From Bacteroidales bacterium (lineage in GTDB: Bacteria > Bacteroidota > Bacteroidia > Bacteroidales > F082): a stretch of DNA of 36,162 bases. Positions 1 to 7,230 of the stretch are shown piece by piece. Position 1 is the stretch's first letter. Each line of letters opens with the position of its first letter. Under the pieces are notes generated by a model that saw nothing but the letters and a program-made list of their open reading frames with translations, was not told the origin of the DNA and ran no database searches. The position numbers and the translations under genes are program-made. Location of the stretch: assembly GCA_017649945.1 (NCBI GenBank), contig JAGCFU010000002.1, forward strand, positions 1 through 36,162, in the 5' to 3' direction.

Positions 1-686
1 GTTTTATAAATCAATGATTTTCTTGAAATTCCTATCAATACCGGCAAATCGTTGATACGATATTTGTCGATGTCTTTAAGAAGTCCGAAATTGCATTCGA
101 TGGTCTTGTTGAACCCGATCCCGGGGTCTAAAATGATCTGCTGCTCGCCGTAATCCAAGAGTTTGTTAACCTGTTTTTCAAAGAATCTTCGCACTTCTTC
201 ATGGATGTTCTCGCTTATAATCTCTTCCTTATGCATCCCTTCAAGCGTGCCGGTGATATGCATCAAGATGTAAGGAATATGATTTTTCCCGATATACGGA
301 ATCACCGCCTCGTCGAAGAGTCCTCCCGAGATGTCGTTGATGATGTCGGCGCCTTCTGCAATGCATTGAGCAGCAACGCTTTGACGGAATGTGTCAATGG
401 AGATAGGGATGTTCGGAAACTCTTTCCTAATCACTTTTAAAGCAGGAATGATACGTTCAATTTCTTCCTTGTCGGAGATGCGTTCGCTGCCAGGTCGGGT
501 GGAGAAAGCACCCAGATCGAGGATGTCGGCACCCTCGGCGACCATCTTCTGACAATGTTCCAAAACCGACGTAAGTCCTTGATACTTACCGCCATCGAAG
601 AAAGAATCGGGCGTCACATTCATGATTCCCATCACCACAGGACGGTCCCATGAAAAAATTTGTTCTCTACTCGCTATTCGTAACAT
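1..686 (-). CDS. folP: Dihydropteroate synthase, 3' end cut off by window edge
   Basis: This enzyme joins 6-hydroxymethyl-dihydropterin pyrophosphate to p-aminobenzoate in cytosolic folate synthesis and is the sulfonamide target. Reading from ATG at 686 the frame stays open to the window edge, about 228 residues. Family motifs are clear: MGIMNVTPDSFFDGGK near residues 19-34, then GADILDLGAFSTRPGS, then SIDTFRQSVA, NDISGG, and ILDPGIGFNKT followed by LIGISRKS. Only the last part of the TIM barrel, with the terminal Arg-His region, is missing. It is divergent from the DUF1599 gene. A minus-strand TAATTTTG box at 710-717 would give a leader of roughly 15-20 bases. Confidence 0.96.
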   Translation of the reverse strand, partial: MLRIASREQIFSWDRPVVMGIMNVTPDSFFDGGKYQGLTSVLEHCQKMVAEGADILDLGAFSTRPGSERISDKEEIERIIPALKVIRKEFPNIPISIDTFRQSVAAQCIAEGADIINDISGGLFDEAVIPYIGKNHIPYILMHITGTLEGMHKEEIISENIHEEVRRFFEKQVNKLLDYGEQQIILDPGIGFNKTIECNFGLLKDIDKYRINDLPVLIGISRKSLIYK

Positions 687-709
687 AAAAATGTGTAATT
701 TTACAATCG

Positions 710-717
710 CAAAATTA
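710..717 (-). promoter_or_regulatory. Bacteroidetes-type -7 box for folP
   Basis: On the minus strand this reads TAATTTTG, a perfect match to TAnnTTTG, 23 bases before the folP ATG. No TTG at the ideal -33 distance is seen. The plus strand carries a poorer box, TAATTTTA, at 696-703, which could serve the DUF1599 gene. The two divergent promoters would then overlap. Confidence 0.55.
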
Positions 718-731
718 TAAATTTTTTTTCA

Positions 732-1283
732 ATGAAGAGAGATACGACAGAAGAATATCAGCAAGTGGTGGCGCAGTGCCGCGATATTTTCGACAAAAAG
801 ATGAAAGACTACGGCGCTGCGTGGCGTATCATGCGCACCGAGTCGCTCACCGACCAGATCTATATCAAGGCAAACCGCATCAGAAGCCTGCAGAGAAAGA
901 AGGAACATTTTGTAAATGAAGGCATTGAGCCAGAATTTATTGGCATCATCAACTATTCGGCGATGGCGATAATCCAGCTGCAGCTTGGCGTGGTTGAACA
1001 GCCTGATTTAACTTATGAGAAGGCTACTGAACTATATACAAATATTCTCGATGAGGCTTTCCATCTGATGTGTAAGAAAAACCATGATTATGACGAGGCT
1101 TGGCGTAGCATGCGTATCAGTTCGATGACCGATTTGATTCTGATGAAGATATTGAGAGTCAAGGAGATAGAGGATAACAACGGCAAGACTCTGATTTCGG
1201 AAGGTCTCGACGCGAACTATTACGACATGATAAACTACGCTGTCTTCTGCATGATTTTGATTAACGAAGGGAAAAAAGAATAA
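732..1283 (+). CDS. DUF1599 family protein with two tandem domains
   Basis: The 183-residue soluble protein consists of two copies of the same unit. Residues ~9-85 contain KDYGAAWRIMRTESLTDQI and residues ~97-178 contain HDYDEAWRSMRISSMTDLI, each followed by a K..R...I segment and an 'INYAxx' segment. I recognise this as DUF1599 (Pfam PF07659), which I recall has been linked to nucleotide modification; no reaction is established that I know of. The all-helical pattern resembles nucleotide pyrophosphohydrolase-like folds, but that is inference. Its stop codon overlaps the next gene's ATG by one base (TAATG), indicating translational coupling with the DoxX-like gene. Confidence 0.85.
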   Translation: MKRDTTEEYQQVVAQCRDIFDKKMKDYGAAWRIMRTESLTDQIYIKANRIRSLQRKKEHFVNEGIEPEFIGIINYSAMAIIQLQLGVVEQPDLTYEKATELYTNILDEAFHLMCKKNHDYDEAWRSMRISSMTDLILMKILRVKEIEDNNGKTLISEGLDANYYDMINYAVFCMILINEGKKE

Positions 1284-2374
1284 TGGCAAATTCAGCAAAG
1301 AAAACGGTCGTAGCGGTATGCAGGATACTCGTCGGGATGCTGTTTATTTTCAGCAGTTTCACGAAGGGTGTCGATCCGCTTGGCACGAAGTACAAGATGC
1401 TCGACTACTTCGCGGCTTACGGCATCGAGTGGATGAACGACGCCGCTCTGGTGCTTGCCGTGGTGATGATTTTGGCGGAGTTTATCGTTGGTATCTGCTT
1501 GTTGACCAACGTCTTGCCGCGCCTCGCTACGCTCGGCGCGACCCTTCTCATGATTTTCTTCACCGCCACAACGTTCTTCGATGCCTTGTATGACCTCGTT
1601 CCCGACTGCGGATGCTTCGGAACGGCGATAAAACTAACAAACTGGCAGACGTTTGGCAAAAATATAGTGATAGATTTGGTTCTGTTGCCTGTGATTATCA
1701 ATAATAAGTCACTGAGAAACAGAAGATTAACGCGTTTGGGAGAGTGGACGCTCGCAATCATCTTTATGCTTTGCTTCACTTGGTTTGAGATTCATAACAT
1801 CCGCCATCTGCCGGCCATCGACTTCATGGATTGGAAAGTAGGGAAGGACATGACACCGCAAGGCTACGATGCTGGCAAGATTTTTGTGACGTATCAGAAC
1901 AACGAAACCGGTGAGACTCAAGAGTTTGAGTCGCCGAACTATCCTTGGAACGACAGCGTCTGGATGAGCCAGTGGACTTTCGTTTCGCAACGTACTGAAG
2001 GCGGCTCCAGCGCCCTCGGATTCGCCATTTTGGATGCGGAAGGCGAGGACTTTACACATATCTTGTTCGATACAGAAAACCTGTACGTCTTCGTGGCTCC
2101 GTATCTCGAAGAGATGACGGAACGCGACTTCGAGAACTGCACGAAGATGACGGAAGTGGCTTATAATCAAGGATTTGAATATATCTGGCTGACATCGGCA
2201 TCGCCTGAATATGTTGAGAAATTGAATGAAGAATATCTGATTTTCAACGACGTTTATTACGGCGACGAGCTCGAGCTGAAGACCATGGTGCGCTCGAATC
2301 CAGGCCTGATGCTGATTGATAACGGAGTCATCAAGAATAAGTGGTCGAAAATCGATTTTCCGCTGGTGAAATAG
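1283..2374 (+). CDS. DoxX-like integral membrane protein with C-terminal extracytoplasmic domain
   Basis: A 363-residue protein. The first ~150 residues hold four hydrophobic helices typical of the DoxX/MauE superfamily, including the motif DCGCFG at residues 108-113, which puts a cysteine pair at the membrane face. A fifth hydrophobic stretch near residues 155-168 (WTLAIIFMLCFTWF) leads into a ~190-residue soluble domain. In Bacteroidetes relatives this domain is thioredoxin-like; here no CxxC is visible in it (FENCTKM is a lone Cys). A role in periplasmic redox or electron transfer is inferred from MauE/DoxX biology only. It is coupled to DUF1599 upstream, and the permease gene starts one base after its stop. 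Confidence 0.8.
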   Translation: MANSAKKTVVAVCRILVGMLFIFSSFTKGVDPLGTKYKMLDYFAAYGIEWMNDAALVLAVVMILAEFIVGICLLTNVLPRLATLGATLLMIFFTATTFFDALYDLVPDCGCFGTAIKLTNWQTFGKNIVIDLVLLPVIINNKSLRNRRLTRLGEWTLAIIFMLCFTWFEIHNIRHLPAIDFMDWKVGKDMTPQGYDAGKIFVTYQNNETGETQEFESPNYPWNDSVWMSQWTFVSQRTEGGSSALGFAILDAEGEDFTHILFDTENLYVFVAPYLEEMTERDFENCTKMTEVAYNQGFEYIWLTSASPEYVEKLNEEYLIFNDVYYGDELELKTMVRSNPGLMLIDNGVIKNKWSKIDFPLVK

Positions 2375-2375
2375 T

Positions 2376-3377
2376 ATGTTTGCGTACATTGTGAGAAAGA
2401 TACTTTACGGCATCCTCGTCCTTTGGGGCGTGGCGACGCTGGTGTTTTTCCTTTTCACAATCGTTCCCGGCGACCCGGTGCGCATGATGCTCGGCCAGCG
2501 TGCCGACGAGAAGGACGTGCAGGCAATCCGTCATGAGCTCGGTCTCGACCAAAGTATTGGTAAACAATACGTTGACTATCTTAACGACCTTTCGGTTATC
2601 TCGTATAAAGACGGCAAAATTGTGCTGAAAGCACCGTATCTGCGCTATTCTTATCAGAGCAAAAGGCCAGTGGGAACAATACTTTCCGAGGCTTTCCCGA
2701 ATACTTTGATACTCGCTTTCGTGTCGATACTCTTTGCCTTTGTGATTGGAGTGCTGCTTGGGGTGCTCACCGCCATCGTGAACAGCGATTTCCTGAACCG
2801 TTTTACCTTGTTTATCACCACGATAGGGATGTCGCTGCCATCGTTTTTCGCTGCCATCCTCATCGCATGGCTTTTCGGCTTCGTTTTGGAGTCAGTAACA
2901 GGCCTCAGCATGACTGGAAGCCTTTTCTCCGTTGACGATTACGGCAATGGAGCCTATCTCGACCTTAAAAACCTCATTTTGCCTGCGTTGACGCTCGGTT
3001 TGCGTCCGTTGGCAGTTATCACAGAATTAACCAGGACCACCTTGCTTGAGGTGATGTCGATGGATTACATACGCACAGCGAAGGCCAAAGGCTTGAAGAA
3101 ATGGCGCGTCATCGGTGTCCATGCTCTTAGAAACGCTCTTACGCCAGTGGTTACTGCCGTTTCCGGATGGTTTGCAAGCCTTCTTGCAGGCGCCGTCTTC
3201 GTGGAATATGTCTTCGACTGGAAAGGAATCGGCGTGGTCATCGTCGATGCGCTCGACAAATTCGACTTCCCGGTCGTCATGGGCGCGGTATTACTAATAG
3301 GAGTTATGCTTATCATTATCAACATCGTTGTTGACATTGTTTACGGAATACTTGATCCAAGAGTGAGGATTAAATAA
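2376..3377 (+). CDS. DppB-type ABC transporter permease
   Basis: A 333-residue inner-membrane permease of the binding-protein-dependent peptide/nickel class. It begins with the typical DppB/OppB N-terminus (YIVRKILYGILVLWGVATLVFFLF), then VPGDPVRMMLG. The EAA loop is near residues 225-250 (MDYIRTAKAKGLKKWRVIGV) and the C-terminus is the usual ILDPRVRIK. Such permeases normally work with a second permease (DppC), one or two ATPases and a solute-binding protein. None of these is encoded in the window, so this is an orphan subunit here. It is the last gene of the DUF1599-DoxX unit, one base after the DoxX stop. The substrate is unknown. Confidence 0.9.
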   Translation: MFAYIVRKILYGILVLWGVATLVFFLFTIVPGDPVRMMLGQRADEKDVQAIRHELGLDQSIGKQYVDYLNDLSVISYKDGKIVLKAPYLRYSYQSKRPVGTILSEAFPNTLILAFVSILFAFVIGVLLGVLTAIVNSDFLNRFTLFITTIGMSLPSFFAAILIAWLFGFVLESVTGLSMTGSLFSVDDYGNGAYLDLKNLILPALTLGLRPLAVITELTRTTLLEVMSMDYIRTAKAKGLKKWRVIGVHALRNALTPVVTAVSGWFASLLAGAVFVEYVFDWKGIGVVIVDALDKFDFPVVMGAVLLIGVMLIIINIVVDIVYGILDPRVRIK

Positions 3378-3378
3378 A

Positions 3379-3452
3379 AGTGTGCTGAAAGCACACTATT
3401 CTATTAGCCCCTGGCATTGCCAGGGGCTAATAGGGTTCCGTGCCTCGGCACG
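3379..3452. repeat. Cluster of three consecutive palindromes (REP-like and/or terminator)
   Basis: Three perfect inverted repeats follow the permease stop. The first has an 8 bp stem at 3379-3386/3390-3397 with loop GAA. The second has a 15 bp stem at 3401-3415/3419-3433 with loop ATT. The third has a 6 bp stem at 3439-3444/3447-3452 with loop TC. The first or second could terminate transcription, but no clean T-run follows directly. The stacked arrangement resembles REP/BIME-type elements mobilised by RAYT transposases. No RAYT gene is present here. Confidence 0.6.
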
Positions 3453-3540
3453 ACGGTTCTTCCGATTTTTTTTTACAATATTTTTTCGCTTCAAGTGTAA
3501 GATTTCACCATTTTCTGCGATATTAATACAAACGAATGTG

Positions 3541-4032
3541 ATGACGACAGAGAACTTCAAACGGGACATTTTGCGACTGCAACCGAAGTTGCAGCGTATC
3601 GCTGAGCATATCGTCGGTGACCCCGACAGCGCAGCGGATGCCGTGCAAGAAGCCGTAATCACATTGTGGAAGCAACGCTCATCGCTGCAAAGTCAGGATT
3701 TGGAGAAACTGGCACCGACCGTCGTTAAGCGGCGCAGCATCGACATGTTGAGAAGACAGCATCCAACCGTGCCTGTCGATGCGGAAACCCTGATGCTGAC
3801 AGAATTGCCATCTGACGACTCGGAAGAACGTTATCAGCTCGCCCGAAAACTCGTTGACAAACTGCCCAAACGCCAGCGCGATGCCATTTTGATGAAATAC
3901 GAGAACGGCCTCAGCATTGAGGAAATCGAAAAAGCGACCGGCATGAGCAGCACCCATGTGTATGCAACGCTTTCGCGCGCCTACAAAACGTTGCGGGAAG
4001 CCATAAAACAATATAAGGAGGAATTATCATGA
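3541..4032 (+). CDS. ECF-type RNA polymerase sigma factor
   Basis: A 163-residue sigma-70-family factor. Region 2 is at about residues 10-75 (PDSAADAVQEAVITLWKQ, then a basic RRSIDMLRRQH segment). Region 4 is at about 100-155, with LPKRQRDAILMKYENGLSIEEIEKATGM and a recognition-helix-like HVYATLSRAYKTLR. The frame stays open back to 3382, but that extension translates the palindromes and is not family-like, so ATG at 3541 is chosen. The start of the next gene overlaps the stop (ATGA, 4029-4032), the usual sigma/anti-sigma arrangement. A plain ECF role in envelope or surface control is inferred from the partners. Confidence 0.88.
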   Translation: MTTENFKRDILRLQPKLQRIAEHIVGDPDSAADAVQEAVITLWKQRSSLQSQDLEKLAPTVVKRRSIDMLRRQHPTVPVDAETLMLTELPSDDSEERYQLARKLVDKLPKRQRDAILMKYENGLSIEEIEKATGMSSTHVYATLSRAYKTLREAIKQYKEELS

Positions 4033-4754
4033 CAACAGAAAATGAAATGAATGAAGAATTACGCCAACTGCTCGACAGCTTGGAAGAACACGGCAAGAAT
4101 GTCCGCCGGCAAAAACAACTCGGCGACCTAATCGACCGTCTCGCAGAAGAGGAGAAACCGATGGTGATTCCTCGCAAGCGTGCAAAACTCGTCCCGATAT
4201 GGTGGGCGATGGGTGCTGCAGCCGCCATATTACTGTTTTGGCTTCTTCTTAAACCAAATGTTAACGAAGCCTCTTTGAATAATGAAATCATTGCGGAAGT
4301 ACCAGAAATTATTGATTACAATGTTGATTCTGTCAAGATGGAAAAAGAAGATGCCGTTGTTGAAGAATTTGTTGTTAAAAAAGAACTTATGGCTGAAAAT
4401 AAGCTAGATATTTCTAAAAAATCTATTTCTGATAAGAAAAAAACAAGTGCCGATATTATTGAACCAGTTGAGGAACAACCTGTTATTGCTGAAATAATCC
4501 CAGTACAACCTTCAGATTCAATGATTATTGAAACAAATACTATAATTCCAGAAAATGAAACGCCTTCAGACGTTCAGAAACCCCAGCGTAGAGTCATCCG
4601 GAGCCTCAACCTGGTGTGCTATGAATGTCAGAGGGAACCCGATAATATTCAATACCAGGCTGTCAACGTTCAACCCGAGAAGACACTTTTCGGACAGCCT
4701 CAAGACCCGAACATGAAGGATGGGGCTTTAGCATGGCAAGTTAAACTCAATTAA
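4029..4754 (+). CDS. Single-pass membrane protein, probable anti-sigma partner
   Basis: A 241-residue protein with a cytoplasmic acidic/basic helical N-terminus (residues 1-52), one transmembrane helix near 55-75 (preceded by KRAK, then WWAMGAAAAILLFWLLL) and a low-complexity acidic extracytoplasmic tail rich in Glu, Ile, Pro and Val. The ATGA overlap with the sigma gene and the topology fit an anti-sigma factor, but no ZAS motif or named Pfam domain can be recognised. The first five residues (MTTEN) are the same as those of the sigma factor. The end of the protein (residues ~195-241) is Gln/Asn-rich without hydrophobic stretches. Confidence 0.65.
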   Translation: MTTENEMNEELRQLLDSLEEHGKNVRRQKQLGDLIDRLAEEEKPMVIPRKRAKLVPIWWAMGAAAAILLFWLLLKPNVNEASLNNEIIAEVPEIIDYNVDSVKMEKEDAVVEEFVVKKELMAENKLDISKKSISDKKKTSADIIEPVEEQPVIAEIIPVQPSDSMIIETNTIIPENETPSDVQKPQRRVIRSLNLVCYECQREPDNIQYQAVNVQPEKTLFGQPQDPNMKDGALAWQVKLN

Positions 4755-4765
4755 ATCGTAAAACA

Positions 4766-6076
4766 ATGAAACACATCATCTTAACAATAGCAATAGTTTT
4801 AGCCGCACTGACAGGCTTCGCTCAGGAAGAAGTCGCCATCGAGCAATACATCAACCAGAGTATCAACCAGTTGTATATCGACCCTGGATGGGACGTCCGC
4901 CTGATACATGCCGACACCGACAGCACCTATCGTATAGCGATAGTCACCACGGAGGATTTCGCGGCTTTGGCCTACAACGTCCAGCTGTGCAATCTCAAAG
5001 ACCATACATTGACGATTCTTGAAAATACCAAGATGCCACAAGGCACAGTGGTTGAGATAGAAGGCCCGATGACGTTTGACATGATCTATCTGATGAACAG
5101 AGCAACTGTTGAAGCTGACAAAATCATCGCTCCCCAACCAGAGCAGACCAGTTGCCGTCAGAAAAGCATATTTGTAGCACGTTATGCCAATTTGCATATC
5201 AGAAATTATCAAATTCCAAACCAAGACTGCTTGTCAAACATAGAAATTTGGGACGATGCCAAATGTACTATTGATACCATTTCAGGTGATGGATATTCTT
5301 ATGTGACAACTTATAATACATCTGATTTTCAAATTGTTACCAATAATTTAAATGGGGAAATCATATTGGACGAATATGATGAAACTCCAGGCTGGCATTA
5401 TCAGAAAAGAGATTCGAGAGTGATTAAAAACAAGGAGGTCGATGGAGAGATTGTCACAACAAATCGTAGAAAAATTTGGCAACATAATTTCAATGTTTGG
5501 GCATCTTTCGGCTATCGCTGGGGCACAAATCCACCAGATGCTAATAGTCCGTTGCTGGAAGATGGTACACTGTCAATTAACGTAGGGGCAAGCACTGATT
5601 TTCAACTCAGCTGCCGTTGGAGTTTGAGTACCGGAATCTTATTAAACGCAAACCGTAAATCATTATGCCATCAGGTGAAATACGAAGATGACGCTCTTGT
5701 TGTTGTTGACGGTCAGGAAGATTTCAAGCGCAATCGATTAAAATCCTATTATATCGGTATTCCTGTTGTTTTTAACTATTATCTTGGCAAACGACATACC
5801 GATAGTTTTTCGTTTGACATTTTCTGCGGTCGTCTTATCGGAGAAGAGCTTCGCACCAGCAAAGACGCCACCAATTTGTTGGGATTAACCAATTGGGATG
5901 GAGAAAACATAAAAAACACATTCAATCCATGGAAACTTGAGGTCGGTATAAGCTTCAACACCAACATGCTGGGCATCTTCCACGGCATAAGAGTGTTCAC
6001 AAACCTTCTGCCTGAATATAAACCAGGTGTGACAAGCAGCGAAATCAGGAATATCGGAATTGAAATTAAGTTCTAA
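4766..6076 (+). CDS. Exported GIN-domain-like protein with C-terminal beta-barrel
   Basis: 436 residues with a signal peptide ending TGFA|QEEV (mature N-terminal Gln). Residues ~20-210 alternate short beta strands (ATVEADKI, ANLHIRNYQI, LSNIEIWDDAKC, SDFQIVTNNLNG), a pattern like the beta-helical 'head GIN'/DUF2807 adhesin domain. From about residue 240 the pattern turns to amphipathic strands ending in aromatic or hydrophobic residues (FNVWASFGYRW, LSINVGASTDFQ) and closes with NIGIEIKF, like an outer-membrane beta-barrel with C-terminal Phe. It is the third gene of the sigma operon, 11 bases downstream, so it may be the output or the sensor of that circuit. No enzymatic motif is seen. Confidence 0.65.
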   Translation: MKHIILTIAIVLAALTGFAQEEVAIEQYINQSINQLYIDPGWDVRLIHADTDSTYRIAIVTTEDFAALAYNVQLCNLKDHTLTILENTKMPQGTVVEIEGPMTFDMIYLMNRATVEADKIIAPQPEQTSCRQKSIFVARYANLHIRNYQIPNQDCLSNIEIWDDAKCTIDTISGDGYSYVTTYNTSDFQIVTNNLNGEIILDEYDETPGWHYQKRDSRVIKNKEVDGEIVTTNRRKIWQHNFNVWASFGYRWGTNPPDANSPLLEDGTLSINVGASTDFQLSCRWSLSTGILLNANRKSLCHQVKYEDDALVVVDGQEDFKRNRLKSYYIGIPVVFNYYLGKRHTDSFSFDIFCGRLIGEELRTSKDATNLLGLTNWDGENIKNTFNPWKLEVGISFNTNMLGIFHGIRVFTNLLPEYKPGVTSSEIRNIGIEIKF

Positions 6077-6091
6077 TTGTTTTTTTTTTCT

Positions 6092-6099
6092 TATCTTTG
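6092..6099 (+). promoter_or_regulatory. -7 box for the second sigma operon
   Basis: TATCTTTG matches TAnnTTTG exactly and lies 68 bases before the sigma ATG, just after a T-run that could end the preceding transcript. No TTG is found at the best spacing. A TTG at 6077-6079 is too close. Confidence 0.5.
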
Positions 6100-6167
6100 C
6101 AAAAAATTAATCATTTATTGTAGTTTTTCCATCAGTGTTGCGTCTAATAGGCAAAAGGTTTTAGACC

Positions 6168-6650
6168 ATGAAGGAGAAAGAATTAGAGTTTAACCGAATC
6201 GTGAAGGCTAACAAAGCCGCCATTTTTACCGTGTGCTACCTTTTTTCAAAGGACCAGGATGAGGTGAACGACCTGTTTCAGGAGACGCTCATCAACCTGT
6301 GGCGCGGATTCGACGGCTTTCAGGGAAAATGCGACGTGAAGACATGGATCTGGCGCGTCAGCCTGAACACCTGCCTCACATTCGAACGTAAAAAGAAACG
6401 CCGCGTGGATACGTTGCCGCTGACAATGGACATCAATCTGTTTACCGACACCGACGACGACACCCGGCAAGTGCAGATGCTTTACCGCCGCATCAACAAA
6501 CTTGGAATGCTCGATAGGGCAATCATCCTGCTTTGGCTGGAGAACATGAGCTACGAGGAAATCGGTGAAATCATCGGCATCTCCACCAAAAACGTCTCCG
6601 TAAAACTGGTCAGAATCAAGGAACAACTTAAGAAAATGTCGAACGACTAA
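6168..6650 (+). CDS. ECF-type RNA polymerase sigma factor
   Basis: 160 residues, the standard ECF length. Region 2 spans ~8-75, with QDEVNDLFQETLINLWRGFDGF, then KTWIWRVSLNTCLTFERKKKRR. Region 4 spans ~105-155, with LDRAIILLWLENMSYEEIGEIIGIS and the helix KNVSVKLVRIKEQLKK. It leads a three-gene unit with an integral membrane protein 12 bases downstream and an S41-type peptidase homologue. It is clearly different in sequence from the sigma factor at 3541, so the two are not recent duplicates. Confidence 0.93.
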   Translation: MKEKELEFNRIVKANKAAIFTVCYLFSKDQDEVNDLFQETLINLWRGFDGFQGKCDVKTWIWRVSLNTCLTFERKKKRRVDTLPLTMDINLFTDTDDDTRQVQMLYRRINKLGMLDRAIILLWLENMSYEEIGEIIGISTKNVSVKLVRIKEQLKKMSND

Positions 6651-6662
6651 AAACGCAAAGCT

Positions 6663-7223
6663 ATGGAAAACAACGAATTAGACGAAATGAGGGCGCAGCT
6701 TGCCACCTTAAACGAGAAGCTGGAAAAAGAAAGCATCGTAAGCGATAAGCATATTAGCGAAGCCACTAAGAAACATATATCCGAGTTGCAACGTAAACTG
6801 ATACGCAGAATCATCGTACTCAGTGTGATGTCACCTATTATGGCTCGTTATGTCGGGCTTTATTTCGCATTGTGGTGCTTGGTAATCATCATTTTAAACA
6901 TCTATGTATATCGAGTGGTTAACAAAGGCAATTATGCTTCTGCATCGGTGACTGAATACACGCAAAGCGTACGTAAAGCTCTGAAAACATTCAAAAGGAT
7001 AAATAGGTTTATGTGGTTTTTCAGCATATCGTTAACAATGTTGTTGGGAATAGTTATGTTTATTGGAAATTTGCAAACAATACCAAGACTGGCATACGTT
7101 AGTATAATGGTTTGTTCATTTTTTTCTTTTATATTATGGATCGCCTACTACATCAGCAACGTTATGATATCACCAGATGTTGAACTCATGTTGGAAAAAA
7201 TTTTAAAAGATTTGGAGGAATAA
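6663..7223 (+). CDS. Four-helix membrane protein, probable anti-sigma partner
   Basis: 186 residues. Residues 1-48 are a charged, probably coiled-coil cytoplasmic segment. Hydrophobic helices lie near 49-62, 65-86, 117-136 and 142-164, with a basic cytoplasmic loop between helices 2 and 3 (VRKALKTFKRINR) and a short acidic tail. Position directly after an ECF sigma gene and a soluble N-terminus on a membrane anchor suggest an anti-sigma role. The multi-pass topology differs from the classical single-pass FecR/ZAS type and no known anti-sigma motif is visible. Confidence 0.6.
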   Translation: MENNELDEMRAQLATLNEKLEKESIVSDKHISEATKKHISELQRKLIRRIIVLSVMSPIMARYVGLYFALWCLVIIILNIYVYRVVNKGNYASASVTEYTQSVRKALKTFKRINRFMWFFSISLTMLLGIVMFIGNLQTIPRLAYVSIMVCSFFSFILWIAYYISNVMISPDVELMLEKILKDLEE

Positions 7224-7230
7224 TTATCCT

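Noticed and set aside
1727-2389. 220-codon minus-strand open frame inside the DoxX-like gene
   Set aside because: It is antisense to a gene with clear family motifs, has no exported or domain pattern, and no promoter; a shadow frame.
3382-3540. N-terminal extension of the first sigma factor
   Set aside because: It translates the hairpin cluster and a T-rich stretch and adds non-family residues. The ECF fold starts naturally at ATG 3541.
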